From Actinomycetes bacterium (GTDB lineage Bacteria > Actinomycetota > Thermoleophilia > RBG-16-64-13), in NCBI GenBank assembly GCA_024637035.1, contig JAGXFW010000013.1:27203-91202 (forward strand): 64,000 bases of DNA, read 5' to 3'. Below, in pieces: positions 41,602 to 51,811 of this stretch. Positions within the stretch are counted from its first letter, which is position 1. Each line of letters opens with the position of its first letter. The position numbers and the translations under genes are program-made. The notes under the pieces are model-generated. The model was not told where the DNA came from. It made no database searches and saw nothing but the letters and a program-made list of their open reading frames with translations.

Positions 41602-41871
41602 ATGGGGAGCCTCGTGATGGCGGTGCCTGATCCGATGAGCGTCGATTCCCGCGAGGGACTGGTCGCCTTCGTCCATGAGTTGCGCGGCGGTCTGGGCGGG
41701 ACGGCGGGCACTGACGCTCCGGACACGCGCGACGCCTATCTGGAAGCGCTGTCGGCGTACATTGCAGATGTCCCCGGTGCCGTTCGCAATCTCGGACTTG
41801 TGCTGGACCCTGACGCCGCCTCTTGGCAGTTGTTCGCGCTGCTACTGGCCGGTGCCTCCGTCTACGAATGA
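41602..41871 (+). CDS. DUF7660-like small protein
   Basis: VDSREGLVAFVHELRGGL...DAYLEALSAYIADVPG...SWQLFALLLAGASVYE. Confidence 0.6.
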   Translation: MGSLVMAVPDPMSVDSREGLVAFVHELRGGLGGTAGTDAPDTRDAYLEALSAYIADVPGAVRNLGLVLDPDAASWQLFALLLAGASVYE

Positions 41872-41932
41872 CGGCGTGACGCTGTCCAACAAGGTCGGGT
41901 TCCTGTCCTTCTACGTATTCTAGGTGGTCTGG

Positions 41933-42160
41933 ATGGATGACGCGACCCGCATGGTGCTTGTTCGTCTAGCTGGCCTGGGACTTGTCGTCGGGGGAGTCAC
42001 ATGGATTGTGCGTAGCCAGGAGTTCGCTGAGTACCACGTCCGCAGGAGGGATCTCGGCCCCGAATGGATCTTCATGATCCGGATGATGATCTACGTCTCC
42101 TCTCCTCTGATCATCATCCTTGGGCTCGCAATCCTGCTATTCCTGCCCTCCGACTTCTGA
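41933..42160 (+). CDS. Small two-TM membrane protein, paralogue-like to 40118-40345
   Basis: RRRDLGPEWIFMIRMMIYVSSPLIIILGLAILL versus SRGLGPEWVLPFRIVVLFFVSLWITGAVLGL. Confidence 0.55.
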   Translation: MDDATRMVLVRLAGLGLVVGGVTWIVRSQEFAEYHVRRRDLGPEWIFMIRMMIYVSSPLIIILGLAILLFLPSDF

Positions 42161-42397
42161 GACCTGTATCTTGAGGGAATGCGCTATGGAGCGAATCGCG
42201 AGGACGTGGAGAGGGAGCCGGGGAGGATCCCCTCCAGAGACTCGCAAGTTCCCACTCGTCCTTCTCGCGTTCGTTGTCCTCACCGGGCCGCTGTACACGT
42301 GGTCATCGCGCTTCCTAGGCCGGAATGGATTGGAGCGCGGCTGGGGGTACAAGGGGTCGTTCCTTGCCTTCTACACCGTTCTTCCGAAGGAGTAGGC

Positions 42398-42865
42398 ATG
42401 GATTTCCTCGAGTGGGAACTCGGTCTCGGCCTCACCCTCGCTGTCATGGCGATCCTACGTCTTGCGTTTGGGTTCCCCATGGACCAGTCGTACGTCCGCA
42501 TGGACGAGAGACTTTTCGGAAGCAGTGAACGCGGTGATTCGGCCGAGTTCGTCGGTGGGCTTGGAGCATTCATCGGTGTCGCCTTGCTGGTGGCGGCCTT
42601 CGTAGCCATCCTGCATAGCCCGAGACCAACGCACACGGGCATGATCTGGCTGGTAGCTGTCTGTGGAGCGGTAGTCGCCCTCCTCTCCTCGCTCTGGTTC
42701 GTGTTCCGGCTCAAACTGGCTGACTGGGCCACCCGGAAGGCCGCGGCGGGGCGTCGCTCTTTGCCCTTCTGGCGCACCTACCACGTTGTCTTGTATACGG
42801 TGCTGGCCGGAGTGGGTGTGTTCATCGGGGTCTTCGTTTCGTTGAGGTCGCTGGGAGTGCTCTGA
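42398..42865 (+). CDS. Hypothetical polytopic membrane protein
   Basis: Four hydrophobic segments, ATG 3 nt after the preceding stop. Confidence 0.6.
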   Translation: MDFLEWELGLGLTLAVMAILRLAFGFPMDQSYVRMDERLFGSSERGDSAEFVGGLGAFIGVALLVAAFVAILHSPRPTHTGMIWLVAVCGAVVALLSSLWFVFRLKLADWATRKAAAGRRSLPFWRTYHVVLYTVLAGVGVFIGVFVSLRSLGVL

Positions 42866-43297
42866 CCGGTAGGTGGACTGTCGCCCGCCCCACGAAAGTT
42901 CGAGCCAACCACGATCAGGGCGATCGCAGAGGCCCTCGGTGCAGCTTCGGCCCTATGCGGAGGGCGGCGGCCATCATCCGGCTCGTGGCTCGGCATTCCG
43001 GGGATATCCAACATACAATCACCAGGCGCAGTTGGCGATCCCAACAGCTGAGTTGCGAGAACTGGGGATTCCTCATACGCTCATCACCGGTGGCCAGATG
43101 TCAGCGTATTGGGCCTTTGCCAGCGCGGGGAACACGGTGCTGACCTGGGGAGACATGGCGTCCATTGAGGCGGGCGTGTTGAGCAAATTGGGAGTAGAAC
43201 CGCAATTGGCCCGTACAGTGGTTGACGCCGCAATCTCGGCCATCACGGCCGCTGGCGTCATTGCGCCCCACACGAATACCCTGGGGAGGGTGAGCAC

Positions 43298-43540
43298 ATG
43301 TCGCAGGACGCGATACACGAATTCGGCCGTCTAGTCGTGAAGCACGTACGAGACGAGGCGATCCGCGATCTTGACCTGCACCTAGGATCGAAGTTGCGGA
43401 CGCCTATGGCGCTCCGATGGCGTGAACTTCTGACCGACGATGCTTCGGTCGCCCTCGCGCGCGCGGGCGTCGTCCGCCGCCCCCCCGGCGGGGGGCCTCG
43501 AGCTCCGGAGGGCGCAGCAGAGCACGTGCGGGCGGGGTGA
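43298..43540 (+). CDS. Hypothetical, possibly truncated (immunity-like)
   Basis: MSQDAIHEFGRLVVKHVRDEAIRDLDLHLGSKLRTPMALRWRELL then low-complexity tail. Confidence 0.3.
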   Translation: MSQDAIHEFGRLVVKHVRDEAIRDLDLHLGSKLRTPMALRWRELLTDDASVALARAGVVRRPPGGGPRAPEGAAEHVRAG

Positions 43541-43794
43541 GCCGGAGCGGCGCAGGCACCTCAAGATTCTGCACTCACTGCGGGGCGGAGCTTACGCCCG
43601 ACGGCAGGTTCTGCGCCGAGTGTGGCGCGGGGCGCGGGTAGCCTTTGCCCCCGCGCCGAGGGCGCTCGGCGCGGGGAGACCGACCCCCTTCTGAGACCAC
43701 CCGCAGCCCGTCGACGACACACATCGGCGGCACCTCTTCATCTCGTAGAAACGGTTCGAGCACTGTGCTGCATCCCGGAGAAGCCGGGTGGAAC

Positions 43795-44961
43795 CTAATG
43801 GACGTGACGATGCTCGGCGTCGGGCACGTGCCAGTGGGCATGTGTCGCCCCGTCGTGCTCATGTTCGTGCACGTGTTGCTCGGACACCATGAGGACGGTG
43901 GCCACGAGCATGAGCACGGCTGCGGCGAGGAGTGAGAGCGTCGGGTAGCTGCGGGCGATGACCAGCGAGATCACGGCGGCAAAGAACGGACCCGCCCCGA
44001 AGTAGGCGCTCGCGCGCGTGGAACCGAGGTAGCGGAGAGCCTGCACGAAGAGGACGAGGCTCACTCCGTAGCTCAGCCCGCCAACGACGAGCGCGGACAG
44101 CACCGAGGGCCAGGGGGGCAGGGACCCTCCCACGGCCAGCAGCAGCAGGAGGTTGACGGTACCGGCCGCGAGGCCTTTGAGCTGCGCCACCGTGCTCGGT
44201 CCGAGCGCAGCGATGTTCCTGGTCAGGTTGTTGTCCAGGCCCCAGAGTGCGCAGCCAGCGACGATGGCCAAGGCGCCCAGGGAGACCCCCCAGCCCCCGC
44301 TTCTCTCCAGTCCCAGGAGCACGCCGCCCGCCGTGACGGCGAGGACCGCCCCCCACACCTGGGCGGCCACGTGCTCCTTGAAGAGGCCCGCCGCCCAGAG
44401 CGCGGTGAAGACGGCCTCGAACGACAGCAGTAGGGAGGCCGTCGCCCCCGCAGTCACCCTCAGGCCCCAGAGCAGGAGCAACGGAGCACCAACCGCGCCG
44501 GAGAGCGTGGCGGCCGTGAGCCAGGCCCAATCACGTGCGCCCCCCCGGGAGACACGCGCTTCCGTGGGACCTTGGCCGCTCCCCCGCCGTCTGGCCGCCC
44601 AGGAGACGAGACGGTAGAGAGTGAGCGCAAGTCCGGCTCCGAGGTAGAGGAGGCCCGCTACTGCGAGCTGTGAGGTGTCTCTGAGGAGGAGTTTGCTCAC
44701 CGGGACGCTGAGCGCAAAGGCAAGGGCGGCCGAGATAGCGAGGAGGGGCCCCGCCAGCCGTCGCCCTACGATACCTACCCCTCTCCGCTCTCTCACCTGT
44801 CTCCGCTCGGTCGAAGTCGCGGGCCGATTGTATCCAAGAACAAGCCGGCCGGGTCGAGAAGCGTCGACCGAGACGACCGGTCGGGGTTGTAGTGAACAGG
44901 ACTGGCTGTGCGCTGACAAAGGAGACAGCGGCTCGTGGCCTGCACCACGTGGTGCAGGCAC
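43795..44961 (-). CDS. EamA/DMT-family transporter with a His-rich C-terminus
   Basis: Ten hydrophobic segments; SWAARR...TAATLSGAVGAPLLLLWGLRVTAGATASLLLSFEAVFTALWA; tail VHEHEHDGATHAHWHVPDAEHRHVH; start uncertain. Confidence 0.85.
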   Translation of the reverse strand: MPAPRGAGHEPLSPLSAHSQSCSLQPRPVVSVDASRPGRLVLGYNRPATSTERRQVRERRGVGIVGRRLAGPLLAISAALAFALSVPVSKLLLRDTSQLAVAGLLYLGAGLALTLYRLVSWAARRRGSGQGPTEARVSRGGARDWAWLTAATLSGAVGAPLLLLWGLRVTAGATASLLLSFEAVFTALWAAGLFKEHVAAQVWGAVLAVTAGGVLLGLERSGGWGVSLGALAIVAGCALWGLDNNLTRNIAALGPSTVAQLKGLAAGTVNLLLLLAVGGSLPPWPSVLSALVVGGLSYGVSLVLFVQALRYLGSTRASAYFGAGPFFAAVISLVIARSYPTLSLLAAAVLMLVATVLMVSEQHVHEHEHDGATHAHWHVPDAEHRHVH

Positions 44962-45214
44962 TGAACATGACAGACGGGCACGCGCTCGCTCGTCTCGGGC
45001 ATGACGACGTGGTCCTTCGGCGGGTAGTCACCGAACGCGAGGCGTTGTTCGGTACCCAGGCCACTGGGTTCTTGGGCGGCGTGCCCCAGCCGGGCGATCG
45101 CGTAGTGATCAGCCGGATCCCGGGTAACGGTCTGGTCGCAGGACCACTTTCCGAGGGACCAACGGGCTGATCCCTCGAGCGACGCGGACTCGAACGGGAT
45201 CACCGGCTCTTCGT

Positions 45215-45868
45215 CTACGTCCGCACCACGAAGAGCTTGACGATGTCCAGCCAGAGATCGGTCTCGGATTCGACAGTGAGGCCCGCCGCCTCGATGTTCG
45301 TGCGGGTCCGCCGGTCGATGTTGGCGCCCATCATGGGCCGCACCAGAGGACTCAGGGCTCGCATCGCCGGACGGACCACCGGCATGTCGGAGAGGACGTG
45401 CTCGAGGAAGACCGCTTTGCCCGCAGGTCGGAGCACGCGTCGGATCTCCTCGAAGCCCTTCACCGGATCGGGCACGGAGCAGAAGACGAAGGTGGTGACG
45501 ACGGTATCGAACGCGTTGTCGGGGAAGGCGAGCCGCTGGACGTCCATCTCGCGCAGATCGACCTCGGCCCGGGTGTTGTCGGCCAGCGTGCGGGCGTGAC
45601 GCAGCATGCCGGGGCTCAGGTCGACGGCGACTACGCGAGCATCCTGGGGGTAGAACGGGATGTTCTTACCGGTCCCGACGCCCACCTCGAGGATCTCCCG
45701 GCCCTCCGCGAGCGACCACACGCGCTGCCGCCAGGCCTGGAAGGCCCGCCGCTCGGCCGCCCACTCCATGACGTTGTAGTAGCGGGAGAGGCGGTCGTAG
45801 CGTCGACGGGTTTGAGCGGTGGCGTGGTCGCCAGGTCTTTCGTGCATCGCAGGTGAGCCTGTGTTCAT
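45215..45868 (-). CDS. UbiE-like class I SAM-dependent methyltransferase
   Basis: EILEVGVGTGKNIPFYP, VVAVDLSPGML, FDTVVTTFVFCSVPDPVKGFEEIRRVLRPAGKAVFLEHV. Confidence 0.9.
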   Translation of the reverse strand: MNTGSPAMHERPGDHATAQTRRRYDRLSRYYNVMEWAAERRAFQAWRQRVWSLAEGREILEVGVGTGKNIPFYPQDARVVAVDLSPGMLRHARTLADNTRAEVDLREMDVQRLAFPDNAFDTVVTTFVFCSVPDPVKGFEEIRRVLRPAGKAVFLEHVLSDMPVVRPAMRALSPLVRPMMGANIDRRTRTNIEAAGLTVESETDLWLDIVKLFVVRT

Positions 45869-45895
45869 GAGCAGTCGGATCTATCCGAGGCGAAA

Positions 45896-46279
45896 CTAGC
45901 CCAGATCAGTCTTCCTGGCCAGGTACTCGTCTCGATCGATCTCGCCGCGCGCGTAGCGTTCGTTCAGGATGGCGAGAGCGCCTGTCTGTGGCGCAGCGGT
46001 CTGCGCGGGGAACGAGGGCCCGCCGTAGGGCGCTTGTCCGCCTTGGACCCCGTACTGCTGGAGGCCCGGCTGGCCATATACGGAAGGCGGCGGCGCATGC
46101 TGCGACCCGCGGTTGCGGGTGGCCTCCACCACCGCCCAGACGATCACACCCAGGATCAATAGGGGGATCAACCCCATCAAACCGAATCCCATCAGAAGAC
46201 CTCCGATATCTCCAAAGCCGCCGCCCAGTCCACCCAGGCCACCGCCCAATCCACCCATCATTCCGCCGCCGCCCATCAT
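45896..46279 (-). CDS. SHOCT-domain membrane protein with Gly/Met-rich N-terminus
   Basis: MMGGGGMMGGLGGGLGG..., one TM, C-terminal ALAILNERYARGEIDRDEYLARKTDL. Confidence 0.85.
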   Translation of the reverse strand: MMGGGGMMGGLGGGLGGLGGGFGDIGGLLMGFGLMGLIPLLILGVIVWAVVEATRNRGSQHAPPPSVYGQPGLQQYGVQGGQAPYGGPSFPAQTAAPQTGALAILNERYARGEIDRDEYLARKTDLG

Positions 46280-47177
46280 GATCGGCCGTCCTCCCTTCGC
46301 GCCGATAGCACGGCGCCACGTCCAGCTCGAGTTGACTCGATATCGGCCGCCTCGAGCGAGTTCTTGTTTCCTTCCTCGTCACTATCGCAGACGGGTGTGA
46401 AGGGGACGTAAAGGGTGGTGGACGTGGGGAGGGCGGGCGGCTTCGCCCAATCAACGGCCGTGTTCCCCGCCCGCCCGGGGAACTACGTGGTCTCAGCGCG
46501 CAGAGCGGCCAGCCGCGCTTCCACCTCGGCGTTCTCGATCTCGTTCTCCAAGCCTTCGAGCTGCGCGTGCCGGTCGATTCTCCCGTGCCCCATTCATCGA
46601 GCTTGATCGAATAATGGAGTTGTATCGGGATGTCTGTCTCGGGAGGGACAAGCCCCCGGATCTTCCACAGGATGAATCTCTGTTGTGGGACCGACTCGTC
46701 CACAACGAGGGACACAGGAACAAGTGCTAGCGCGCCCCGCTCTCTCACCGAGCCGGGAAAGCAACCGAGTGGTCCGCTTTCTCCCTTGGCCTCTTTTCCC
46801 GACCACCGATGCAGGTAGCCACCCAGATCTCGAAAGGCCAGGAAGATACCTTCCGTGAACGCGGAGACATACTCCCGATGTCAGATCAGACTGATTGGAT
46901 CTACGGGAGAAGGATCGGGGAGTGAGGCAGATCCGAATGCAGCCGGCTTCCCGATCACCAGGGTCATGACGTTCTTGCCAAGAACGGGTACGTCTCAATG
47001 ATCAACTCGAGCCTCGAGGCCGCCGAGAAGTCGCCGCCCACTGGAACGTGTACCCGCTCTCATTCTCCAGGACCATCCGACAAGCCCGCTCTCTGACCGC
47101 ACATGGTTACCTCTTCTGTGTGCTCATGACTCCACCCGCCCAAGAGATGGAGTCTCCGGGAAAGGCGGGGCGGTTCA

Positions 47178-47245
47178 GGGCTTTTCTTTTTGGAAGTAAT
47201 GGTCCGAATGTGGCCTTGCCCGCAAGCTGCCCACGAAAATCCGTC
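47178..47245 (+). repeat. Third, truncated copy of the tRNA-fMet downstream/arm region
   Basis: GGGCTTTTCTTTTTGGAAGTAATGG...TGCCCGCAAGCTGCCCACGAAAATCCG compared with the two complete copies. Confidence 0.65.
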
Positions 47246-47396
47246 CACTTTGGTCTCTGCCCGTATTGCTTCGTCCATCTTGAGCACGCGACGAGGTAGT
47301 TTCGGGGACGGGGCAGAGGCACGAGGTCGGGCTGACCGTCGGGGGAGGGGGAGGGGGTGCCCCCTCCGGAATCGGTGCAACTGTGCAACCGTCCGC

Positions 47397-47466
47397 GGAG
47401 CGCCTACACCTACGACGCCGCCGGACAGCGCACGAAGTCCACCGTCACCGTCTCCGGGCAGGAGAC
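47397..47466 (+). pseudogene. Short YD-repeat (RHS) gene fragment
   Basis: AYTYDAAGQRTKSTVTVSGQETD, abutting HsdR-like sequence. Confidence 0.6.
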
Positions 47467-47469
47467 CGA

Positions 47470-48120
47470 CCCCGACACAAGCTGCACGACCTGAAGGCCT
47501 CACTCGATGCCTATCAGGTCTACACGGACGCGCAGATCGACGAGCTGGTGCACCTGTACCTCGACGGCGCGGACCGCGACCGGCTCGACCCCATCCTCGA
47601 CGCGTGCGTAGCCGTCTACAAGGAGGACCTCGACGAAGACGGCCAGGTGGACTTCAAGGGCAAGGCCAAAGCCTTCCTTCGCACCTACGGTTTCCTCGCC
47701 CAGGTGCTCCCGTATAGGAGTGCCGAGTGGGAGAAGCTCTCCATCTTCTTGAACTTCCTCGTCTCAAAGCTGCCGGCGCCAGTAGAGGAGGACCTCTCCA
47801 AAGGCATACTCGAATCGATCGACATGGACAGCTATCGCGTCGAGAAGCAGGCGGTCATGCGGATTCAGCTCCCAGACGCGGATGCTGAGATCGACCCGAC
47901 ACCGACGAGCGCGGGCGGGTGGAAGCCGGAGCCCGAGCTTGATCGCCTCTCCAATATCCTAAAGACCTTCAACGACCAGTTCGGCAACGTCCCCTGGGAA
48001 GACACCGACCGGGTACACAAGCTGATCACAGAAGATATCCCGGCCCGCGTGTCCGTCGTAGACAACGAATCATTTCGGCGCTGGCTGACGGACATGGTGT
48101 TCGCGCAGACGTATGCGTAG
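47470..48120 (+). pseudogene. Type I restriction endonuclease HsdR C-terminal fragment
   Basis: KLHDLKASLDAYQVYTDAQIDELVHLYLDGADRDRLDPILDACVAVYKEDLDEDGQVDFKGKAKAFLRTYGFLAQVLPYRSAEWEKLSIFLNFLVSKLP. Confidence 0.75.
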
Positions 48121-48325
48121 GTTGCGTTTGAATGCCACCCAACCGGCACGTCGGGCGGGCCTTGGTCGGCCGAGCGGCTTGGTCTCTACCGGAAGGGGGG
48201 CTGCAGTCGGGGCACGAGAGAGCGCGGTGTGTGCCGCAATCCGCTCCAGGTGAGGTTCGCGACACAAGCACGGGCAACAAGCACGGGCACACCATGACGA
48301 GCCGGCCGCTGATGCGATCCCCTTC

Positions 48326-49015
48326 TCATCCGCGCACCGGGCATACCGGCAGGCTATCCGCCGCTTCGGCCAGAGCCATGTGCCCCTCCCGCCCGATGGC
48401 TACCATCACGTCCCCCTCCTGGATCCGGTAGTCGGGGCCGGGCAAGAAGACGAACGTGGGCTCCTTCTCGCGCCGGACCGCAAGAACGAACAGATCAAGG
48501 CAGCGGCGAAGGTCAAGCTCGGCCAGGGTGTGTCCCTGGCACAGGGGTGGAAGGATCATGTCCCGCACGAGATAGTCCCCGTGCAAGGGAACAAAGTCGA
48601 GCAGGTTCGGGTTCAACATGCGGGCCGCCACGCGTCGGGCGGTCTCCCGTTCGGGAAAGACCACCTCCTCAGCTCCCATGAGCTCCAGGATCCGGCCATG
48701 GCTCTCGGAGATGGCCTTCACTCGGATCACGGGCACGCCAAGCTGCTTCAAGTGGAGTGTCGCCAGAATGCTCGACTCCATGTTGCCGCCCGTGCTCACC
48801 ACGACTTCGTCGAACTTGTCCGAGATCACGGACCGAAGGGCGGCGGCATCCCGGGCGTCCAAGCATACGGAGAGCTGGACAAAGTCGGCCATCTCATCCA
48901 CGAGGGCCTGATCCACGTCGATCGCGAGAACCTCGGCTTCCTTGGCCAGCGAGCGTGCAAGCTCGCCCCCGAACTGACCGAGCCCGATAACAGCGATATG
49001 TCGTCGTCGACTCAT
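48326..49015 (-). CDS. TrkA-family potassium uptake regulatory protein
   Basis: HIAVIGLGQFGGELARSLAKEAEVLAIDVDQALVDEMADFV; RCK-like C-terminus; start at MSRRRH. Confidence 0.93.
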   Translation of the reverse strand: MSRRRHIAVIGLGQFGGELARSLAKEAEVLAIDVDQALVDEMADFVQLSVCLDARDAAALRSVISDKFDEVVVSTGGNMESSILATLHLKQLGVPVIRVKAISESHGRILELMGAEEVVFPERETARRVAARMLNPNLLDFVPLHGDYLVRDMILPPLCQGHTLAELDLRRCLDLFVLAVRREKEPTFVFLPGPDYRIQEGDVMVAIGREGHMALAEAADSLPVCPVRG

Positions 49016-50436
49016 CCGATGAGCACTCTCCCGGTGGCGTGGTGGACTCGGGCAGGCTGGGCGCGAAACGCCCAGGAGGCGAGAAGAAGTGGCCCCAGCC
49101 GGCCCACGAACATGGTGACAATGATCCAAAGACGCGAGGCTGTCGAAAGCTCTGGCGTGACGCCGGTCGAGAGCCCCACCGTGGCAAAGGCTGATATCTG
49201 CTCGAAGAGAAGGTCAAGGAGGGCGAACTCAGTTTCCTTCTCCAAGACCAAGAGCAGCAGCACCCCCACGAAGTTCCACAGCACGGCCAGGTTGATGAGC
49301 AAAAGCGCCCGGCGCACCACATCCGGTGGGATAGCCCGCTTGAGAATGACCACTTCTTCCCGCTTCCGAACAGCGGACCAGACATCGGCGAGCCAGATGG
49401 CAAGAGTAGTGGTCTTTATGCCCCCCGCTGTGGAAGCTGGAGAGCCGCCCACGAACATGAGGGCGATGAGAAGCACGAGCGAGGCTACGGGAAGAGCTCC
49501 GATGGCCACGGTGTTGAAGCCGGCCGTCCGGGCCGTTACCGATTGGAAGAGGGCCTCCCCCACCTTCTCGATGGCACCGGCCTCAGTTGGGGTACCGGTG
49601 GCAAGCAGGAAGCCGGCCCCGCTCAGGATCAAGACACCCGAGACGATGAACACCAGACGCGAATGAAGGCCGAAGTGGCACCCGGAGCGTCCCCGTGTAC
49701 GTACGAGGTTCCGGCCGCACTCAAGAAGCTCCACCAGAACGATTCCGCCCAAGCCACCGAGGACAATGAGCGCCATGATCGTGAACAGCACCAAGGGTTG
49801 GTCCGCAAAGCCGATCAGACTGTCGGAGTAGGTGGAAAACCCGGCATTGTTGAAGGCGGAAACGCTCTGGAACAGCGCCGGAAAGATACTGCCGCCCTCG
49901 GCCCCGCTCAGCACGATTCCGAAGGCCAGGATAATGGCCCCAGCAAGCTCGGCCACGAGCGTCACGAGCAGAATCCTGCGAAAGAGCAGGCGAAACTCGG
50001 CGGCGGCGTTTCGCTGGAATACGGAGTTATGCAGGGCAGCCTCGGAGCGCAGCGAGAGTCTTCTGCCGAGCAGGCGATAGATGAAGGCGGCTCCGGTCAT
50101 GACGCCAAGCCCGCCGACCTGGATGAGAGCAAGGACGATGATCTGTCCGAACGTCGAGTAATAGACGGGGAAGTCAACCACGATGAGACCGGTGACGCAG
50201 ACGGCCGAGGTGCTGGTGAAGAGGGCCGTCACGAAATCCATATCCTCACCGGTCCTCGCCCAGGGCAACAGCAGAAGCAGCGACCCGACGAGGATCACGA
50301 GCGCAAAGCCACCCACGACGAGGCTCTCGGGGGAAGAAGAGAGAGAGCGGCCTACCAGGCGGAGGTGTCGCCAACGGCTCATTTGCTCCCTGTTGATGCG
50401 CGCACTCCGACGTTCTCCTAGCTTGTACGACTCCAA
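49012..50436 (-). CDS. TrkH-family potassium uptake membrane protein
   Basis: ALFTSTSAVCVTGLIVVD, FQSVSAFNNAGFSTY, SVTARTAGFNTVAIG, FVGGSPASTAGGIKTTT filter motifs; ATGA-type overlap with trkA. Confidence 0.95.
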   Translation of the reverse strand: MESYKLGERRSARINREQMSRWRHLRLVGRSLSSSPESLVVGGFALVILVGSLLLLLPWARTGEDMDFVTALFTSTSAVCVTGLIVVDFPVYYSTFGQIIVLALIQVGGLGVMTGAAFIYRLLGRRLSLRSEAALHNSVFQRNAAAEFRLLFRRILLVTLVAELAGAIILAFGIVLSGAEGGSIFPALFQSVSAFNNAGFSTYSDSLIGFADQPLVLFTIMALIVLGGLGGIVLVELLECGRNLVRTRGRSGCHFGLHSRLVFIVSGVLILSGAGFLLATGTPTEAGAIEKVGEALFQSVTARTAGFNTVAIGALPVASLVLLIALMFVGGSPASTAGGIKTTTLAIWLADVWSAVRKREEVVILKRAIPPDVVRRALLLINLAVLWNFVGVLLLLVLEKETEFALLDLLFEQISAFATVGLSTGVTPELSTASRLWIIVTMFVGRLGPLLLASWAFRAQPARVHHATGRVLIG

Positions 50437-51067
50437 CCCCGCGGCCGCTCTCAGGATATCGTATCCGCCTCGCTGCCGCTTCCGGCCTACCGGCAGCGTT
50501 GCCGGTAGGCCGCATCATCGACTACCTGTGCAGCGTGGCGCACCTCCAGGAGATCGATCACATCCGGTTCCTGAGAAGGATCGGAGGTTCATCGTGAGCA
50601 CCATCAGTCTGTGTTTGCCGGAGTCGCTCCACAAGAAGGTGCGGGAGTTCGCGGAGGCGGAGCACGTCTCCATCTGTGTTCGATACTCCAAGAGTTGACC
50701 CTACTGTTTCCCCTGCCGGGTCCGAGCGATAGGCTCAGACAGCTCGGGGGATCGGGGATGGCTGAAAGTTGAGTGCCACCTTCACAAGCGAGTCCTGTAG
50801 CGTCAGCCCCGTCCAGAGGGGCGCCGCGTACAGGGGAAGGGCATGTGCTGAAGATGGTCGACGTGGAGTACATCAAGAAGCGTCACGACGAGGGATGGGG
50901 GATCCGCAAGATCGCCCGCCGACACGGTTGACCCGCTGGGCCCGACGTGACGATGCGACGGGCGAACAGGAGTAATGCCCGGCGACGCACACGCCGTGTC
51001 TATGGTGTGCATCGCCGCGCCGCCGTCTCCGACCGACGTACCTGAGTACTCCGCGGTGATCGGCGCG

Positions 51068-51811
51068 CTAGACGGCCAGCGTGCTCCGGCATCCAGGGTA
51101 GGTCGAGCATCCCCAGAAGGGCCCATGACGCCCAGAACGACGAAGCATGGATGAGCCGCAACGGGGGCAGGTAGGCGAAGCGGCTGACGCGGGCTCCGGT
51201 TCCGCCTGGGGATCTGCCGCCGCTACCAGGGGAGGGGGAGCCGGGCTTCCGTGATTCAGGAGTTCCCGAGCCAGCCGGGCGCGACCCCACAATTCGATCC
51301 CGTTGCTCGCCGCCAGACGGACAGCTTGGTCGGTGAAGTCACCGGAGGCGATGACCGCCGCCTTGTCGGCTCGGTAGTGCGCTTTGGCGGCCGCTATCTC
51401 TTGTACAGCCCGGACCCCCACCTTCCGCGTACGCCAGTGCTTGGCCTGGACTGCGGTCTTGGTGCCGTCCCGTTCCAGGATAAGGTCAGCTCCGAAGTCC
51501 GCGCCGTTCGGGGTGAGCGTGATCCGGTAGCCCTTGTCCCGTAGGCGCACCTGTAGGAATTCCTCGAACTGCTCGCCGTTCATGTGGTCCAGATCGCCCA
51601 AACCTGCTGCGTGTAGCCGCGCTTCGCGCTGGCGGCGGAGAAGGTAGAGACCGCCGACCGTCAGCATCAAGACGACGAGGCCCATCAAGAACCCAGCGAG
51701 AAGCGAGTGGTAGCGAAGCCAGCCGTAAGCGAATGCGAAAAGGGTAAGAGCGTACGCCACATCCCCGATGCTCGCCACTTGTCGTTCCCTCTGCTTGCGA
51801 GTCTGCACCAT
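51068..51811 (-). CDS. Mrr-like restriction endonuclease with C-terminal topoisomerase-type zinc finger
   Basis: MNGEQFEEFLQVRLRDKGYRITLTPNGADFGADLILERDGTKTAVQAKHW...AVIASGDFTDQAVRLA; CPRCGSSMLRRSGRHGPFWGCSTYPGC. Confidence 0.92.
   Translation of the reverse strand: MVQTRKQRERQVASIGDVAYALTLFAFAYGWLRYHSLLAGFLMGLVVLMLTVGGLYLLRRQREARLHAAGLGDLDHMNGEQFEEFLQVRLRDKGYRITLTPNGADFGADLILERDGTKTAVQAKHWRTRKVGVRAVQEIAAAKAHYRADKAAVIASGDFTDQAVRLAASNGIELWGRARLARELLNHGSPAPPPLVAAADPQAEPEPASAASPTCPRCGSSMLRRSGRHGPFWGCSTYPGCRSTLAV

Noticed and set aside
45906-46748. 280-aa minus-strand ORF overlapping the SHOCT gene
   Set aside because: Overlaps a clear SHOCT protein in another frame and runs through repeat module B
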